This document shows, piece by piece, positions 43,601 through 55,600 of a DNA stretch of 64,000 bases. A program made the translations under genes and the position numbers. The stretch comes from Plazaster borealis. Taxonomy: Eukaryota > Echinodermata > Asteroidea > Forcipulatida > Labidiasteridae. Where the stretch lies: positions 10,857,001-10,921,000 of the forward strand of contig CM037463.1 in NCBI GenBank assembly GCA_021014325.1, given 5' to 3'. The notes under the pieces were generated by a model. The model saw only the letters and a program-made list of their open reading frames with translations. It ran no database searches and was not told the DNA's origin. Numbering within the stretch: the first letter of the stretch is position 1; each line of letters starts with the position of its first letter.

Positions 43601-46600
43601 GTACATGAAATCTTGCAGTTGGTGATCTTCATATAAAGAAAACATACCTCGTCTTTAAACAGAGAGGGCGACATAATTCGATGTGACACAGCTACATGTA
43701 CCAGTACCATATACGCCATTTTTGGGGTCAAATTGCACAAAAACCACCGCCTTGAAATACCCATGTATTAATTTTTTAAACATCTATTTTGAGTTCCAGC
43801 CCAAAATCTCGCAGTGTCAATAGGTATCAGTGTAATTGTGACGGGCCTACAAAATTGTACATGTATGTTATTGTGCTGTTGAAAAAAAGGCGCAAATTGT
43901 TGAATTTTGATTTCAGTTTTATTGTAAAAAAACTGTCTTTGACATGTATGAAACAGTGAGACGCATGTTTGATTCTGTATTTAATCTTATCCATTTCTGT
44001 TTAACTTTTTAAAAACTTCATTTAAGATGTTAACACACTTTAATACACCGTCTATCTCTTTCATAAATTAAAATTATTTAGCAAAAAAGCAGCCCACAAA
44101 AAATATCATTGACTAATGCACTGTACGTGTAGACTTGATAGAATTCAGTTAAAAATTCAGTCTTCACAACAAAATATACAAATGCAAAATTAATTGACCA
44201 TATTTTTGACCGCATGAGGGCGCTATCTTCAGGGAATGTCTTGCATCACAATTACAGTTTCATCTTATTTTAATTGCCTGTATGTAGTTTTCTTGCATCA
44301 ATGACGAAATACATCAACGTAATAATAACAAAAATATATAAAAACAGTTTTTTTACTTGTTTTTCATAACGCAAAAATTGGTCCACAAGCGCCCTCACAT
44401 GGTCAAAAATACGGCGAATTGAAGGGGCATTCTACATCATTATTTTATTTATTATTATTATTATTTTGTTATGGAAGTTTGCCCCAAACAAGGCTAAAAG
44501 CCACTCTTGGTAAGGGGCTACAACAAGAAAAATATTAAAGATGAAAATAACTCAGGAGAGCTGAAGGTAGGAATTGATATTCCTCTTAAAACAGTCGAGA
44601 TTGTAGGATGGAGGGAAACATGCACCAGGCAAGGAGTTCCAAAGAGATGCAGTATGTGGAATAAAGCTGTTGGAAATGGCTCTTTGTTCTACATCTCAGA
44701 GACTGATTGCTAAATACACAAATTGATTCAGTTCAATCTCGGTTCTTAAATACTACCAATACTTTAGTACTGCATTGACAAAATTACAAATCACCAGTAA
44801 ATTTGGTGTCCAAGAAGGCCATGACATCCGTTGCCCTTGTCATGGTCTCGCTGCCCTTTGAAAATGCCCCAAGAAATGCTCAGATTGAGTTGCCCTTCAG
44901 CTCAGGTAAAGTGAATAACCATTCAGGTCAGTTTAAATGTTCTGTGGACAATAGCACTCAGCACCTAAGTGCTAAAAATAGAAGCTATAAAGTGTACCCC
45001 GATCTCAGACAAACGTGTCAAATTTCACTAACGTATGCGTGGGTACATGGCCAAGTTGTATGTTTACTCGTGTGTACTGACTAAACTACTAGTGCAGTTT
45101 GGCGCGTCGATGATGCGGTGATCGCGTAAGTAGTGGAATGTTTGTCTGACAGCCGGGTATTTTTTTAGCAAAAGTGACATCATTAATGCGGAGTGCTATT
45201 CTTGTATCATAGTCGTTGCATTCAAATGTACAATGTTGGAATAATACATTTGTTCCAAGCATCTGGGCCCAATTTCATAGAGCTGCTTATTTTAAGCAGA
45301 AAATGTCGCTGAATAATTTTCTGCTTCTTGCTTAGAAGAAAGTTGTGAAGCAAAATTTCCTGCTTATAAGCAGCTCTATGAAATTGGACCCTGGTATCAA
45401 AATAGTGAGCTGTTAACAACTACGTATCATATCAATGGTTGATTTGAAATCTAGGTTTCTCTGTCATTCTGTTCCGTTTCTTTTGCATGTTTGTAAGTTT
45501 CTCTTCCGATTTATAACCTCCTTATTTAAGATATTCTGTTCAGTTCACCTTTTAATCAGTTCTCCGTTGCTTTGTTTTCTCTCTTTTGAAGATTTGTTTT
45601 TGTATTGAAATCATATTGTATACGTCGTTCATCTAGACATAACCTATGGTGACATCAAAGGAAAGTTTTTGCGAGCCGAAGTAATACTTATCACTAAAGT
45701 CTTGACAGTGTAGAACCACAACAAAAGCTCTTCAGAACCTGTGTACTATTTTTGAGTGGCCAGTTCAGAAATTTGAACGTTTTCGTTCTGACAAAGTGTG
45801 TCCTTGCCGAATGATGTTTTTCCTTGTGATTTGTTTTGTTTCTTCAGGCGGGGCAAAAGTCTTACAGCAAGCGAGCTACAAGCACGGTGGGAAGGAAGAC
45901 CACGAGCATCAGCAGACCCTCCTCCGCAAGTACGAACAATTTCACATTTTAAAAACATAAAGGGTCGTGAACATTTCATCTGGTTCTCTGGGTTTGTTTG
46001 TTGTCTTTGTGGACTTACAAGGAGGTCTTCTCAGAATTAAAAGTTTTCGTCGTAAAAATTTAGAAATGCTTTTGAACGATAAAATTTGTGAATTTTTTGT
46101 AAAATTACACACAAACGTATTGCCAGCTTTGGAGCCAGAAGTGCAGCAGATACGCACGCATGTGGCGCAATGACTTACCACCAGGATGTTACATGTATTC
46201 CCCTTTACCTCTTTTATGCGCCGACTGTTCGCTAGCGATCGGTTTAAGTCCCTTCAAAAAAATAGTTGTTGAACAAAACAAAAAGATCGCCACACAGTTT
46301 TCAGAATGGGAGGACTCTTGAGGGTGCAATTGTGACTTCTTCTTTTTTTTGGGGGGGGGGGTCGCCTTTTGCAAAAAAAGAGTAAACAATTAATGTTTAC
46401 ATAATGATCAATTTATCACTAGGGTGCATGAAAGGGTTAAGTTATCTTTAATCTTATTGTATGTGTGTCGTGAAATTAAATTAAGTAATAGGAAAAGAGA
46501 ATATACATGTATACAAAATTCTCAGAATTTCAAGTGATTTGTAAAACAAACAGACTAAAAAATATACGCCTATTATGAGATCTCTTATTTCTTGTGTTGT

Positions 46601-49600
46601 TTCCCTTCTTGTCAGTGATCATAATCTGAGTAGAATGTGAAATCTACTTTAATGTTCTCTTATTGTGTCTTGTCTGTCTCCCAATGTAGGTAGTACCGGT
46701 GCAGCTGGTTCCATTGATGAAGACGTTTTTTTCAATTCGTTTGAGGACGTACCTACCCAAACAGTAAGTTCATTTTTAAACAGCTACTTGAGTAAATGCT
46801 ATTTAAACTTGTTTATAATGTGTTTGTTTATCATTGAAAAGTAATTTTGATATTTGTACGTTTGTGAATTTTTTTGCAATTATCTATCAAAAAATTAGGC
46901 CCCAACCTCAAGGTTTTGAAAAACTAGAAACACTTCTGCTGTTGCGGCATGCTTCAAACTGACAATACTATGATGTCATTTGTGGGATGTTGCTTTGTTA
47001 TACCTCCATGCTGCAACAAAGCGGCTATACAAAACGGAGCTCCCACATCCACATAGGACGTAACATGAGTGAGGACGTAACGGGGCTTTTTGCCAATCCT
47101 TCTGAAAAGCACCGGAGAAGGGTATTCAAAATTATTGTTTTTTTACACAATGAAAATCTGTTTAATCTCATGTGAACTAAATTTCCTTATTGATTGAAAA
47201 TGAATTTCAGCAAAGATCCCTTGTTGCTGTTTTTGTTCAAGTACATGTAGGTCTTTAAGATTATACTTCCATAGATTTGTTTTGTCAACACTTTGTTTCA
47301 AACAATCCTTCAATTTTCAGTTGGCAGCCATTGATTTCTCACCAAAAACATTTGTGGATCTTTTTTTGTTTTACACAATGCCAGCATTTTGGGGGTTTTA
47401 TTTTGAGATTAAAGCTATAATAGCCCATATGCGCAAAGCATTCTGGGTGAAATCCGAGTCCAAGCAACACCTGCAACCATCATGGGGTCGCTGATTTTGA
47501 AGCAATGCAGTACACAACTATAAAACCTGGCATAATTAGATGTAAACTACAGCATGGCATCCATCTTGGCAGCTTGATTTGTTTTTTTTAACCGCACCCA
47601 ATTTCCCAAGATGCATTGCGGTATATTTTCAAGATGGCGGTTGTGCATAGTGGGCTATTTCATGACTTGTTACGTTGGATAACACTTTTTGTTTGTATTT
47701 GTTGTTTATTTCTAGATTTACAACAACAGAGGGCTCGAGGAGGATCTGAATAAAATCACTGAGATACTGAAGGATGACAAAATTGATTGGGAAATCAGAA
47801 CCAATACTGTGAGTCATTGACACCTTATTGGCCATTGAAGGGGGTGTGATTTTTCAGGATTTTAGGATTTTCTCAAAATCTCCTTGTGCATGAACATTTT
47901 CTTGAAAGAAGTGAAGTAGTCACCGGAGGCCTTTTGGAACAGGTCTTGACAAAAGTGTTAGATCTTTCATTGATGTGAATTTCGTTTAATTTTGATTAGA
48001 CAAAAAATATTGGATGCTGGAGAGAAATGTATATTATTAACTTTGTAACTTCATTGCACCTTCGTTATGGAACGACTTACCTCTTCATTTTCGCGGAGCC
48101 GACTCTCTCCAGATTTTCAAGGGAATTTTAAAGACTCATTTGTTTGAATCTATATTTGTGTAACAAGTTGCTTTATATATTTCATTTCATCGATTTATTT
48201 TTTGTTTTTGCGCATAGAGGCTCCTGCATTATGCGCTATATAAATGTCTCATATTATTATTAACTATTTCTTGTAAATATGTATTTCTGGTGTCACTCGT
48301 CTACAATTGTTTGAGTTTGCGTTGGAAGTCTTTCAGTCGTGGCTGCCTCTAGGGGTAAGCTGTGACAGAGAGAGAAATGGTCTACATTATGTCCAAACCA
48401 TGTTATATTTTTGGTGATGCACAGAGTCTGTGAACATGTAAACAGGGATGTGATTTCTCCATTTTTAACCGGAAATCCGTTTTTATATTATTATTATTGT
48501 TTTTACCTAAGATCAAATTCATAAACAAAATGAAGATTAAATCATTTATAATGCCCCAGATTGCAGTAGGGCTTTTAAAACCAAAGATAAATGTTATTAG
48601 TGGGCTTCGTGCTCGCAAGTTTTCGCGCTTTGCGCTCAGAGTTCAGGTTTTTTTTCAACAGCCTATCACATCCCCGTCTAAAACAAGGGGGTGGGGGGGG
48701 GTCCCAGGGCCTCGAGCCACTTTCAGGAATGTTCACGTACTTCAACTCTCATCCCTGGATTGAACACTGTGGTCAAATTTTAAAAAAACATTTAATGTTT
48801 TTTATGTTTTTTTAAGGTGGCATGCATTCACAGGATGAATATGAAGTGCAAAACCACACGCCATGTACAAGGAGGTTTAATTTCTATATAAACCAAACTG
48901 CAAGATTGCGTGAACCACGCAGAAGCAATAACATCAGATTTCCTTTTCTTCATTCACAGCTTAAGAAAATAAGAGGTCTGTTCATAGCTGGAGCACCTAA
49001 CCATGACTGCTTCTTACCTTGCCTACGCACCATGGAAGAGGCGTTCATATTTTCTGTTAAAGACCTCAGATCTCAGGTTGTTCGTGAAGCTTGCATCACA
49101 TTGGCGTAAGTAACTCACTCACCCTTACACTCCAAAAATGTCCATGCATTCTGATACTGGTACTGACAGTGTTTAAAGGTATCGTACACGTTTGGTAATT
49201 ACTCAAAACAAATATTAGCATAAAAACTTACTTGGTAACAAGCAACGGAGAGCTGTTGATAGTATAACACATTGTAGGAAACGACTCCCTCTGAAGGAAC
49301 GTAGCTTTTGAGAGAGAGGTAATTTCTCACTAAAATAATAAAAACTTCTTGCAAGAAGTTTTTATTCCTATCTGAAAGCACACAAATTTGTACAACAAGG
49401 ATGTTTTTTCTTTCATCATTTTCTTGCAACTTCGATGACCAATTGAGCCCAAACTTTCACAGGCTTGTTATTTTATGCATATGTTGGGATACACCAAGTG
49501 AGAACACTGGTCTTTGACAATTTCCAAACGTGTTCAGTGCCTTTAAAGGCATCGTACACGTTTGGTAATGACTCTGATAACAAATGGCAATAAAAACTTA

Positions 49601-52600
49601 CCTGGTAGGAAGTACAATAGCTTTGGATAGTACAATGCATTTTGAGAAACTTTTCACTTCGAGGTACTGCGGTTATGGATAAATATATCACTTTTTTATC
49701 TCCCAAAACATTTGAATCATGACCAAGTCTAACCCTAGTCTTGCATTTCCGTTTGCAATTGGTATCGTAACACTGTTTGTTGTTCTACAGATTTCTTGCC
49801 GTTAAACTGGGCCGTCAGTTTGACCATGTAGCCGAGACGTTGCTACCTTGTTTGTTTATGTTACTACAGAACAGTGCCAAGGTCATGGCAACATCCGGTA
49901 GTGTTTGTCTTAATATTATATTGAAGGTACGTAGATTCCTCTCCCGGTAATTTGTTTGGTGTACGCGGTTCTCCTCGAAGAGATCTGGTGTGAATTCAAG
50001 CATGCGAACAACACAACCAACCTTTTAAGTCAGTGATATTGTCCACTATATCTTTATATTTACAACGATCAAGTGATAAAGAGGTCCCAACTTGCAGCTG
50101 TTGCATAAAGGCTTTCCAACAGTTTGATTGTGCTTCAGAAACACGGAAAAAAAACAAAAAACACACACACACCAAAAAACCCATTAAAATCTGCAAATGT
50201 CAATGAGGAAACCAACATTTTTAGTCAGTGATAGTGTCCACTATATCATTATATTAGCAACAATCAAGTGATAAAGAGGTCCCAACTTGCGGCTGTTATA
50301 TAAAGGCTTTCCAACGGTTTGATTGTACTTCAGAAACACAACCAAAAAAAGCCCCCCAAAAAACCCACAAAAACCCCCACAAAAAAACCATTAAAATCTG
50401 CAAATGTCAATGATGAAACCAACCTTTTTAGTCAGTGATAGTGTCCACTATATCATTATGTTAGCAACAATCAAGTGATAAAGAGGTCCCAACTTGCAGC
50501 TATTACATGAAGGATTTTCAACGGTTTGATTGTGCTCCAGAAACACGACAACAACAACAACAACAACAAAACCATTGAAGTCTGCAAATGTCAATGAGAA
50601 AACGTCTTTATATATGGGTATTCAAGCGGAGTTTCATTGCCCAACACAATGATTTGAGAAAAAGGGCTTGAGAAAAAAAAAGAAAAAAAAAAAGAAGCTT
50701 TTTGACTAGAAATAATCCCACTTGGGTGACGAGAAAGGCATTTTTAATCCTGAAGCGAACTATTTAAAAAAAAGATACTTGGTCATTGGTTTAAGTAGAA
50801 ACGTACAACATCACTTCTTCAATAATTTATAAGATCCAAAGTTATGAATTATGCAAAAAAAAATGTAAAAAGAAAGAAGAAAAACAAATCTAAAAAATTA
50901 TGCATACATGTACATAGAAGTTAATCTCTGAGTTTGTTTGTTGTTTTTGTATGTATTTTTATAATTTTGAGTTGAACAAATGAAAATTGACTAGAGCGGG
51001 AATTGAACCTGCGACCTCCGGATTAACATCTGGCACTCTACCAACTGAGCTATCTAGCCCTATGGTTGGTGGTCTCCTGTTCAACCCGAAATTATTTAAA
51101 ATTTACCCTGTCAGTTTCACTTGTGGTTTATTACCTTTGTTTTATTTGTTTTGAAATGGTTGTGTCTTTTTTTCCCACAGCATACTCATTCACCCAGGCT
51201 TATACCCATCTTCAAATCCCACATATCATCTAAATCAGTCGCAATTAGAAGGTAAGTTCTGCTAATATCCAAAAAACAAATCTGTTGAAACCCATCGGTG
51301 GACAAAAAACCAGTCTCGAGCCTGGTTCATGCTTCCTGCGAATGCTTCGTACGAAGCAAATTTTCTTGTGACGCAATTGGAAAAACAGCGCGTATCGATT
51401 ATTGCATCGCCAAAATTTGCTTCGCATTCGCAGGAAGTATGAACCAGGCTTAGCAGCAAGGGTTTTGTATGGCAGAAACAACTTATCACAGACCGGACCG
51501 CCTGTGTACCGTGTAGATGCATTCAGCACAAAATGGCAGAGCTGCCAAATCTCCCTGATTCTACTGAATCCTGGCACATATTACACAGATAAAAATTACA
51601 GGGAATCAATAGAATATACATAATTTTTTTAAATGTATTAAAAACAATAACAGACAGTAAGTAAAGAATGTAAAGAAAAAAAACAAGTCGCCAGTGAGTG
51701 GCAAGATGGAACAGGTGACCAGCACCTCTACAGAGCCATCCTACCACAGTTAAAGGGGGAGGGTTGGGGGAAGGGGAAAGGGGAAAGAGGGAGGGGAGGA
51801 AAAAAAAAACCCAAAAAACCCCTCAGTACCGGCAGCTAGCACATCGGCAGTTAGAAACCCAAGAGTCAGATTGGAAAGTGGAAGTAAATTTTGAATTATA
51901 AAATTCGAGCACATGAGTTTTGAATGAGAAAAATGATGTGTCAGATCTGGTCGCCAATGGGAGTTGATTCCAAGTAGAAATAATGCGCTGAAAGAAAAAA
52001 GCTTTGTGTGATTCGGTCTTGCAATGGGGAATGGATAACATAAAAGGATCTGAGGACAATCTTGTGGTAGGATGGCCCTGATTGTTGTACAAAATTTCCC
52101 TGATTGCAAGATGCAAATGTTGGCAGCTCTGCGATGTCATAATACTGCAGACTGCGTAGTGCATGTATCATTCTAAAACAAATGTGGATGATTTAATAGA
52201 TGTTAACTTTGCATCAGGGATAAAAGAATATAATTTGTTTTTACCCTTACACTGATGTGTATTAAGGACTGTATACTCAGTACCTTCCCGAGTTCTGTGA
52301 ACAAAAATCCACAGGCAAATCACTCTGGTGGGATTTGAACCCACGACCTTTACATTGCTAGAGCAGATGTCTTACCACTAGACCAAGTGTGGATGATATT
52401 GAATGGTCAGACATTAGGGGATTGGTTTATTCAGTTAGAAATACTCATAAACACCTACCATGATGCAGCCACCTTAAAGGCAGAGTAAACTTTTGGTAAT
52501 TGTCAAAGACCAGTGTTCTCACTTGGTGTATCCCAACATATGCATCAAATAACAAACCTATGAAAATTTGGGCTCAATTGGTCATCGAAGTTGCAAGAAA

Positions 52601-55600
52601 ATAATGAGAAAAAAAACACCCTTGTTGCATAGAAATTGTGTGCTTACAGATGCCTGTTCTCAGATTCAAAATAAATGTTTGCGTGAAAAATTACCTCTTT
52701 TTCTAAAACTACATTACTTCAAGGGGTCGTTCCTAACAGCGTTTTATACTATTCAGCTCCCCAGTGCTCTTTACCAAATAAGTTTTAATGGTCATTAATT
52801 TGCGGAGTAATTACCAAAAGAACACCATGCCTTTAAACCTAAAACGACCGATGTATTGGTAAATTGTGAGAAACACTCCAAAATTGTTACACGCTAAGAT
52901 TCAAACTTGCTAAATGGTTTACTGTTTATTGTTGTTGTTGTTTTTTTTTCCCCCACATATTTTCTGGCTGCATATCATTTCCTTGGAAACAGACAACCTT
53001 GCCAGTTGCATAAGTACCTATATGATGTTAATGATTATAGCAATAACGATACCAAAGTGCTTGCTTACAAAGTGCAGAGTCACGCACAGTCTCAATATGC
53101 TGTACAAAGAAAAAGAGACCACATAAAAGGAAATAGTGTTTGATGCTGTGCATGGTGTGGATTAAAGGCAGTGACTTTTACTAGTAAACTTGCGGGTACA
53201 ACCATGTGTAAATCACTTTCGGGAGGAGTGTTGGCTCTGAAGATGAGCAGAGCATACTGTCAGAAACGTCAAGACCTCACCAATGGTTCTTTTCAGGGCA
53301 ACAATCCTCGCCAAAAGAGATTGACACCCGGTTCAGACAGGAGCTCTAGAGTCGCGCCGAGCCAAATTATTGAATTAAGTACATGAAAAGTTTGACTTCT
53401 GAAACAGTTTGGAGCGACTGGACACGCTGAAAAGCCAAAAGATTGACTGTTGCAGTCGTTCGGAACAACTCTGGAGCGTCTTGGTTTCAGACGTCGATCT
53501 TGTCATGAGCCGAACCTAATGTATATGTTATGTTCAGTTCACCTGTCTGAAACCAAAATTTATTTGGGTCGACCTAGAGTCGCTCCTAATCCATTTGGTT
53601 CGGCCCGACTCAGAGCGCCTGTCTGAACTGGGTGTTACACATGCTATGTACCCACAAGTTTACCAGTCACTTCCTACAGTTAAACTGATTTACTCTATTT
53701 TCATTCTGACCGTATTTTTGTTTTGTTTGTGAACAGACAAGTCTGTCAGTTTTTCTTGAACATCTTAACTGACTGGGAGACCCATCCTCTAGAGAAGCAC
53801 ATCAACTCCTTGTCAGAGTGTCTGCGGAAGGGTATCGAGGACCCTGACAGCGAAACAAGAGTGCTGGCAAGAAAGTAAGTCACACCTCAAAATCATCTCG
53901 GTAATAACGTTCCTCAAAATCATGTCGGTAATATCGTTCCTCAAAATCTTGTCGGTAATATCGTTCCTCAAAATCATGTCGGTAATATCGTTCCTCAAAA
54001 TCATGTTGGTAATATCGTAAAAAAAAAAAAATCTACACAGTTTAACATAATAAATTGTTCGTATTTGAACAGACAGCAGGAGAAGATTGATCTCATTTGT
54101 TCACTGGTTAAGTATACTCCACTATTCACCAGAATTGAAGGATATTTACCAGTGAGGTATTATTATTCAAATGAAAAAAACACCACTGAACTTTTCTGGT
54201 CATAAGTTTACTGGCCCGACACTACAAATTACTGGCCTCAAGCCAGCGGTCTAGTGTTAATTTCGACCCCTGCTGTGTGCTGTGATATATGGCCCCAATG
54301 AAACCTACGTTGTGTACGGTGTAGTTTAAATCTACAATCCCCTATCTATTAAACACTCATGTATTCATTGAACAGTTTGGTGCATCTTGCTCGTGGATCG
54401 AACTGTCCAAACTTGTTGCAGCGTGTGCACGCACCTCAGAATTACGCTGTGCATTATTTATGCAGCCCTTTAAAATAGAAATCAAAGGTACAACTCTGAT
54501 GCACAGAATTGTTCTGTGAGAGTGCAATCATCTGAACATCTGACCTTAATATGCAGTTCTTGTGTAGAGCTTTATCACACCTGAAGGGCGTCTCAAAGCG
54601 CTCACTATTTAGTGTACAGTAGTTATGTTTGGAATTACAAGACCCATGATTTTGTATGTACATGTATGTAGCATCTTGTAATGGTTTACAAGGAGCTAAT
54701 GCGCAAACTTAATGCAGCCAACCGTGGCAGAAACACTGGGGCGAACCCGTTCTCTAAATTATTAGTGCACTGGGTTCTTTTACCTGCACTACACGGCACA
54801 CAGGACCTACGGCTTTACGTCCCATCCGAAGGACGAAGCAATAATGGTTAAGTGTTATGCTTAAGGACACAGTGTCAAGACCGGGACTAGAACCCACACA
54901 TTACTAATCAGAAACACCAGAGCTTGAGTCCAGTGCGCTTGACCACTCGGCCATTACACGTCCGTTTTCAAATGACTAAATTGTTTGTTCCTTTCAGGGC
55001 CTTCTGGAAATTCTCGGATCATTTCCGATCGCATGCTGACAAGCTGTTCCAATCCTTAGAAGCTTCCAAGCAGAAAGCTGTACAGGGGGAAATGACTTCT
55101 GCTTCCAGCTCTGGATCTCTCAGCTCAAAGTCGTTGTCAAGAGCGTCTAGCTCAGGCTCACAAGAGAATGTTAGGTAACAGCGACAATCAATATTGTTTG
55201 GTTAATTTTTAAATGAGATGAGGGATTAGGGAGATAGTGTCAGGGGCTGGTATCATGCTGCAAGATTTGGGCATACGTTGGTACTTTTTTAAACCATGGC
55301 TAACGCTCTGTCCACATGTTTGGCGCTCTGTACCGGAAGTGCACGTTTTCAAAATAATAACAGAGCTGCCAACTTCTGATTCTGCAGAAACCTCCCTGAT
55401 GAACAGACTTGAAAAACTCCCTGATTGTGGAAACTTTTGTCCTATTATGTTGAATGTAATTCTAAATATCTCCCTGAGTGTTGGACAAAATCTCCCTGAT
55501 TGCAAGATGCAAATGTTGGCAGCTCTGTAACTGACAGAGCCGAAGCCGAAGCCCAAACCGAAGCCGTTGTTTCATAGAGGGCCAGTTATAAATCATAGGG

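Larger units (their letters stand above)
37919..45847. other. 7.9-kb CLASP intron, dense repeats
   Basis: Holds SINE-2 (38475-38720, reverse), R (39071-39774), E (40006-40180), N (40527-40698), D interrupted by B (40749-41287), Q (about 41585-41770), E-like (41886-42133), F (43129-43500), a LINE 3' remnant (44437-44760, reverse), J (about 44800-44905) and E (45265-45392). The two candidate microexons (40367, 42545) also lie here. Nothing recognised in 43760-44430 or 45400-45840. Confidence 0.55.
45930..47715. other. Two CLASP introns around exon 46690-46763
   Basis: The first intron (45930-46689) carries one copy of repeat V (46018-46180). The second (46764-47715) has no repeat I can name and no coding signal. 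Confidence 0.5.
49106..49790. other. CLASP intron filled by two abutting MITEs
   Basis: Almost entirely an A element (49177-49542) followed directly by a truncated B (49547-49718); they share one TTAA. Confidence 0.6.

Noticed and set aside
43348..43764. 138-codon reverse ORF
   Set aside because: Mostly repeat F and adjoining AT-rich DNA; no domain or conserved motif.
45798..46040. ORF in another frame over exon 45848-45929
   Set aside because: The phase carried from both neighbouring exons selects AGQKSYSKR... instead; the overlapping frame (RRGKSLTASELQ) would break the junction to exon 46690.
53813..54004. Reverse ORF with repeated MILRNDITD
   Set aside because: An artefact of the 27-nt minisatellite, whose unit length is a multiple of three.
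54071..54104. Possible extra CLASP exon ('ttgaacag' acceptor, QQEKIDLICSL, 'gttaag' donor)
   Set aside because: The upstream exon feeds phase 2 correctly, but the 34-nt segment would end in phase 0 while exon 54998 needs phase 2, breaking the frame. The donor is also poor.
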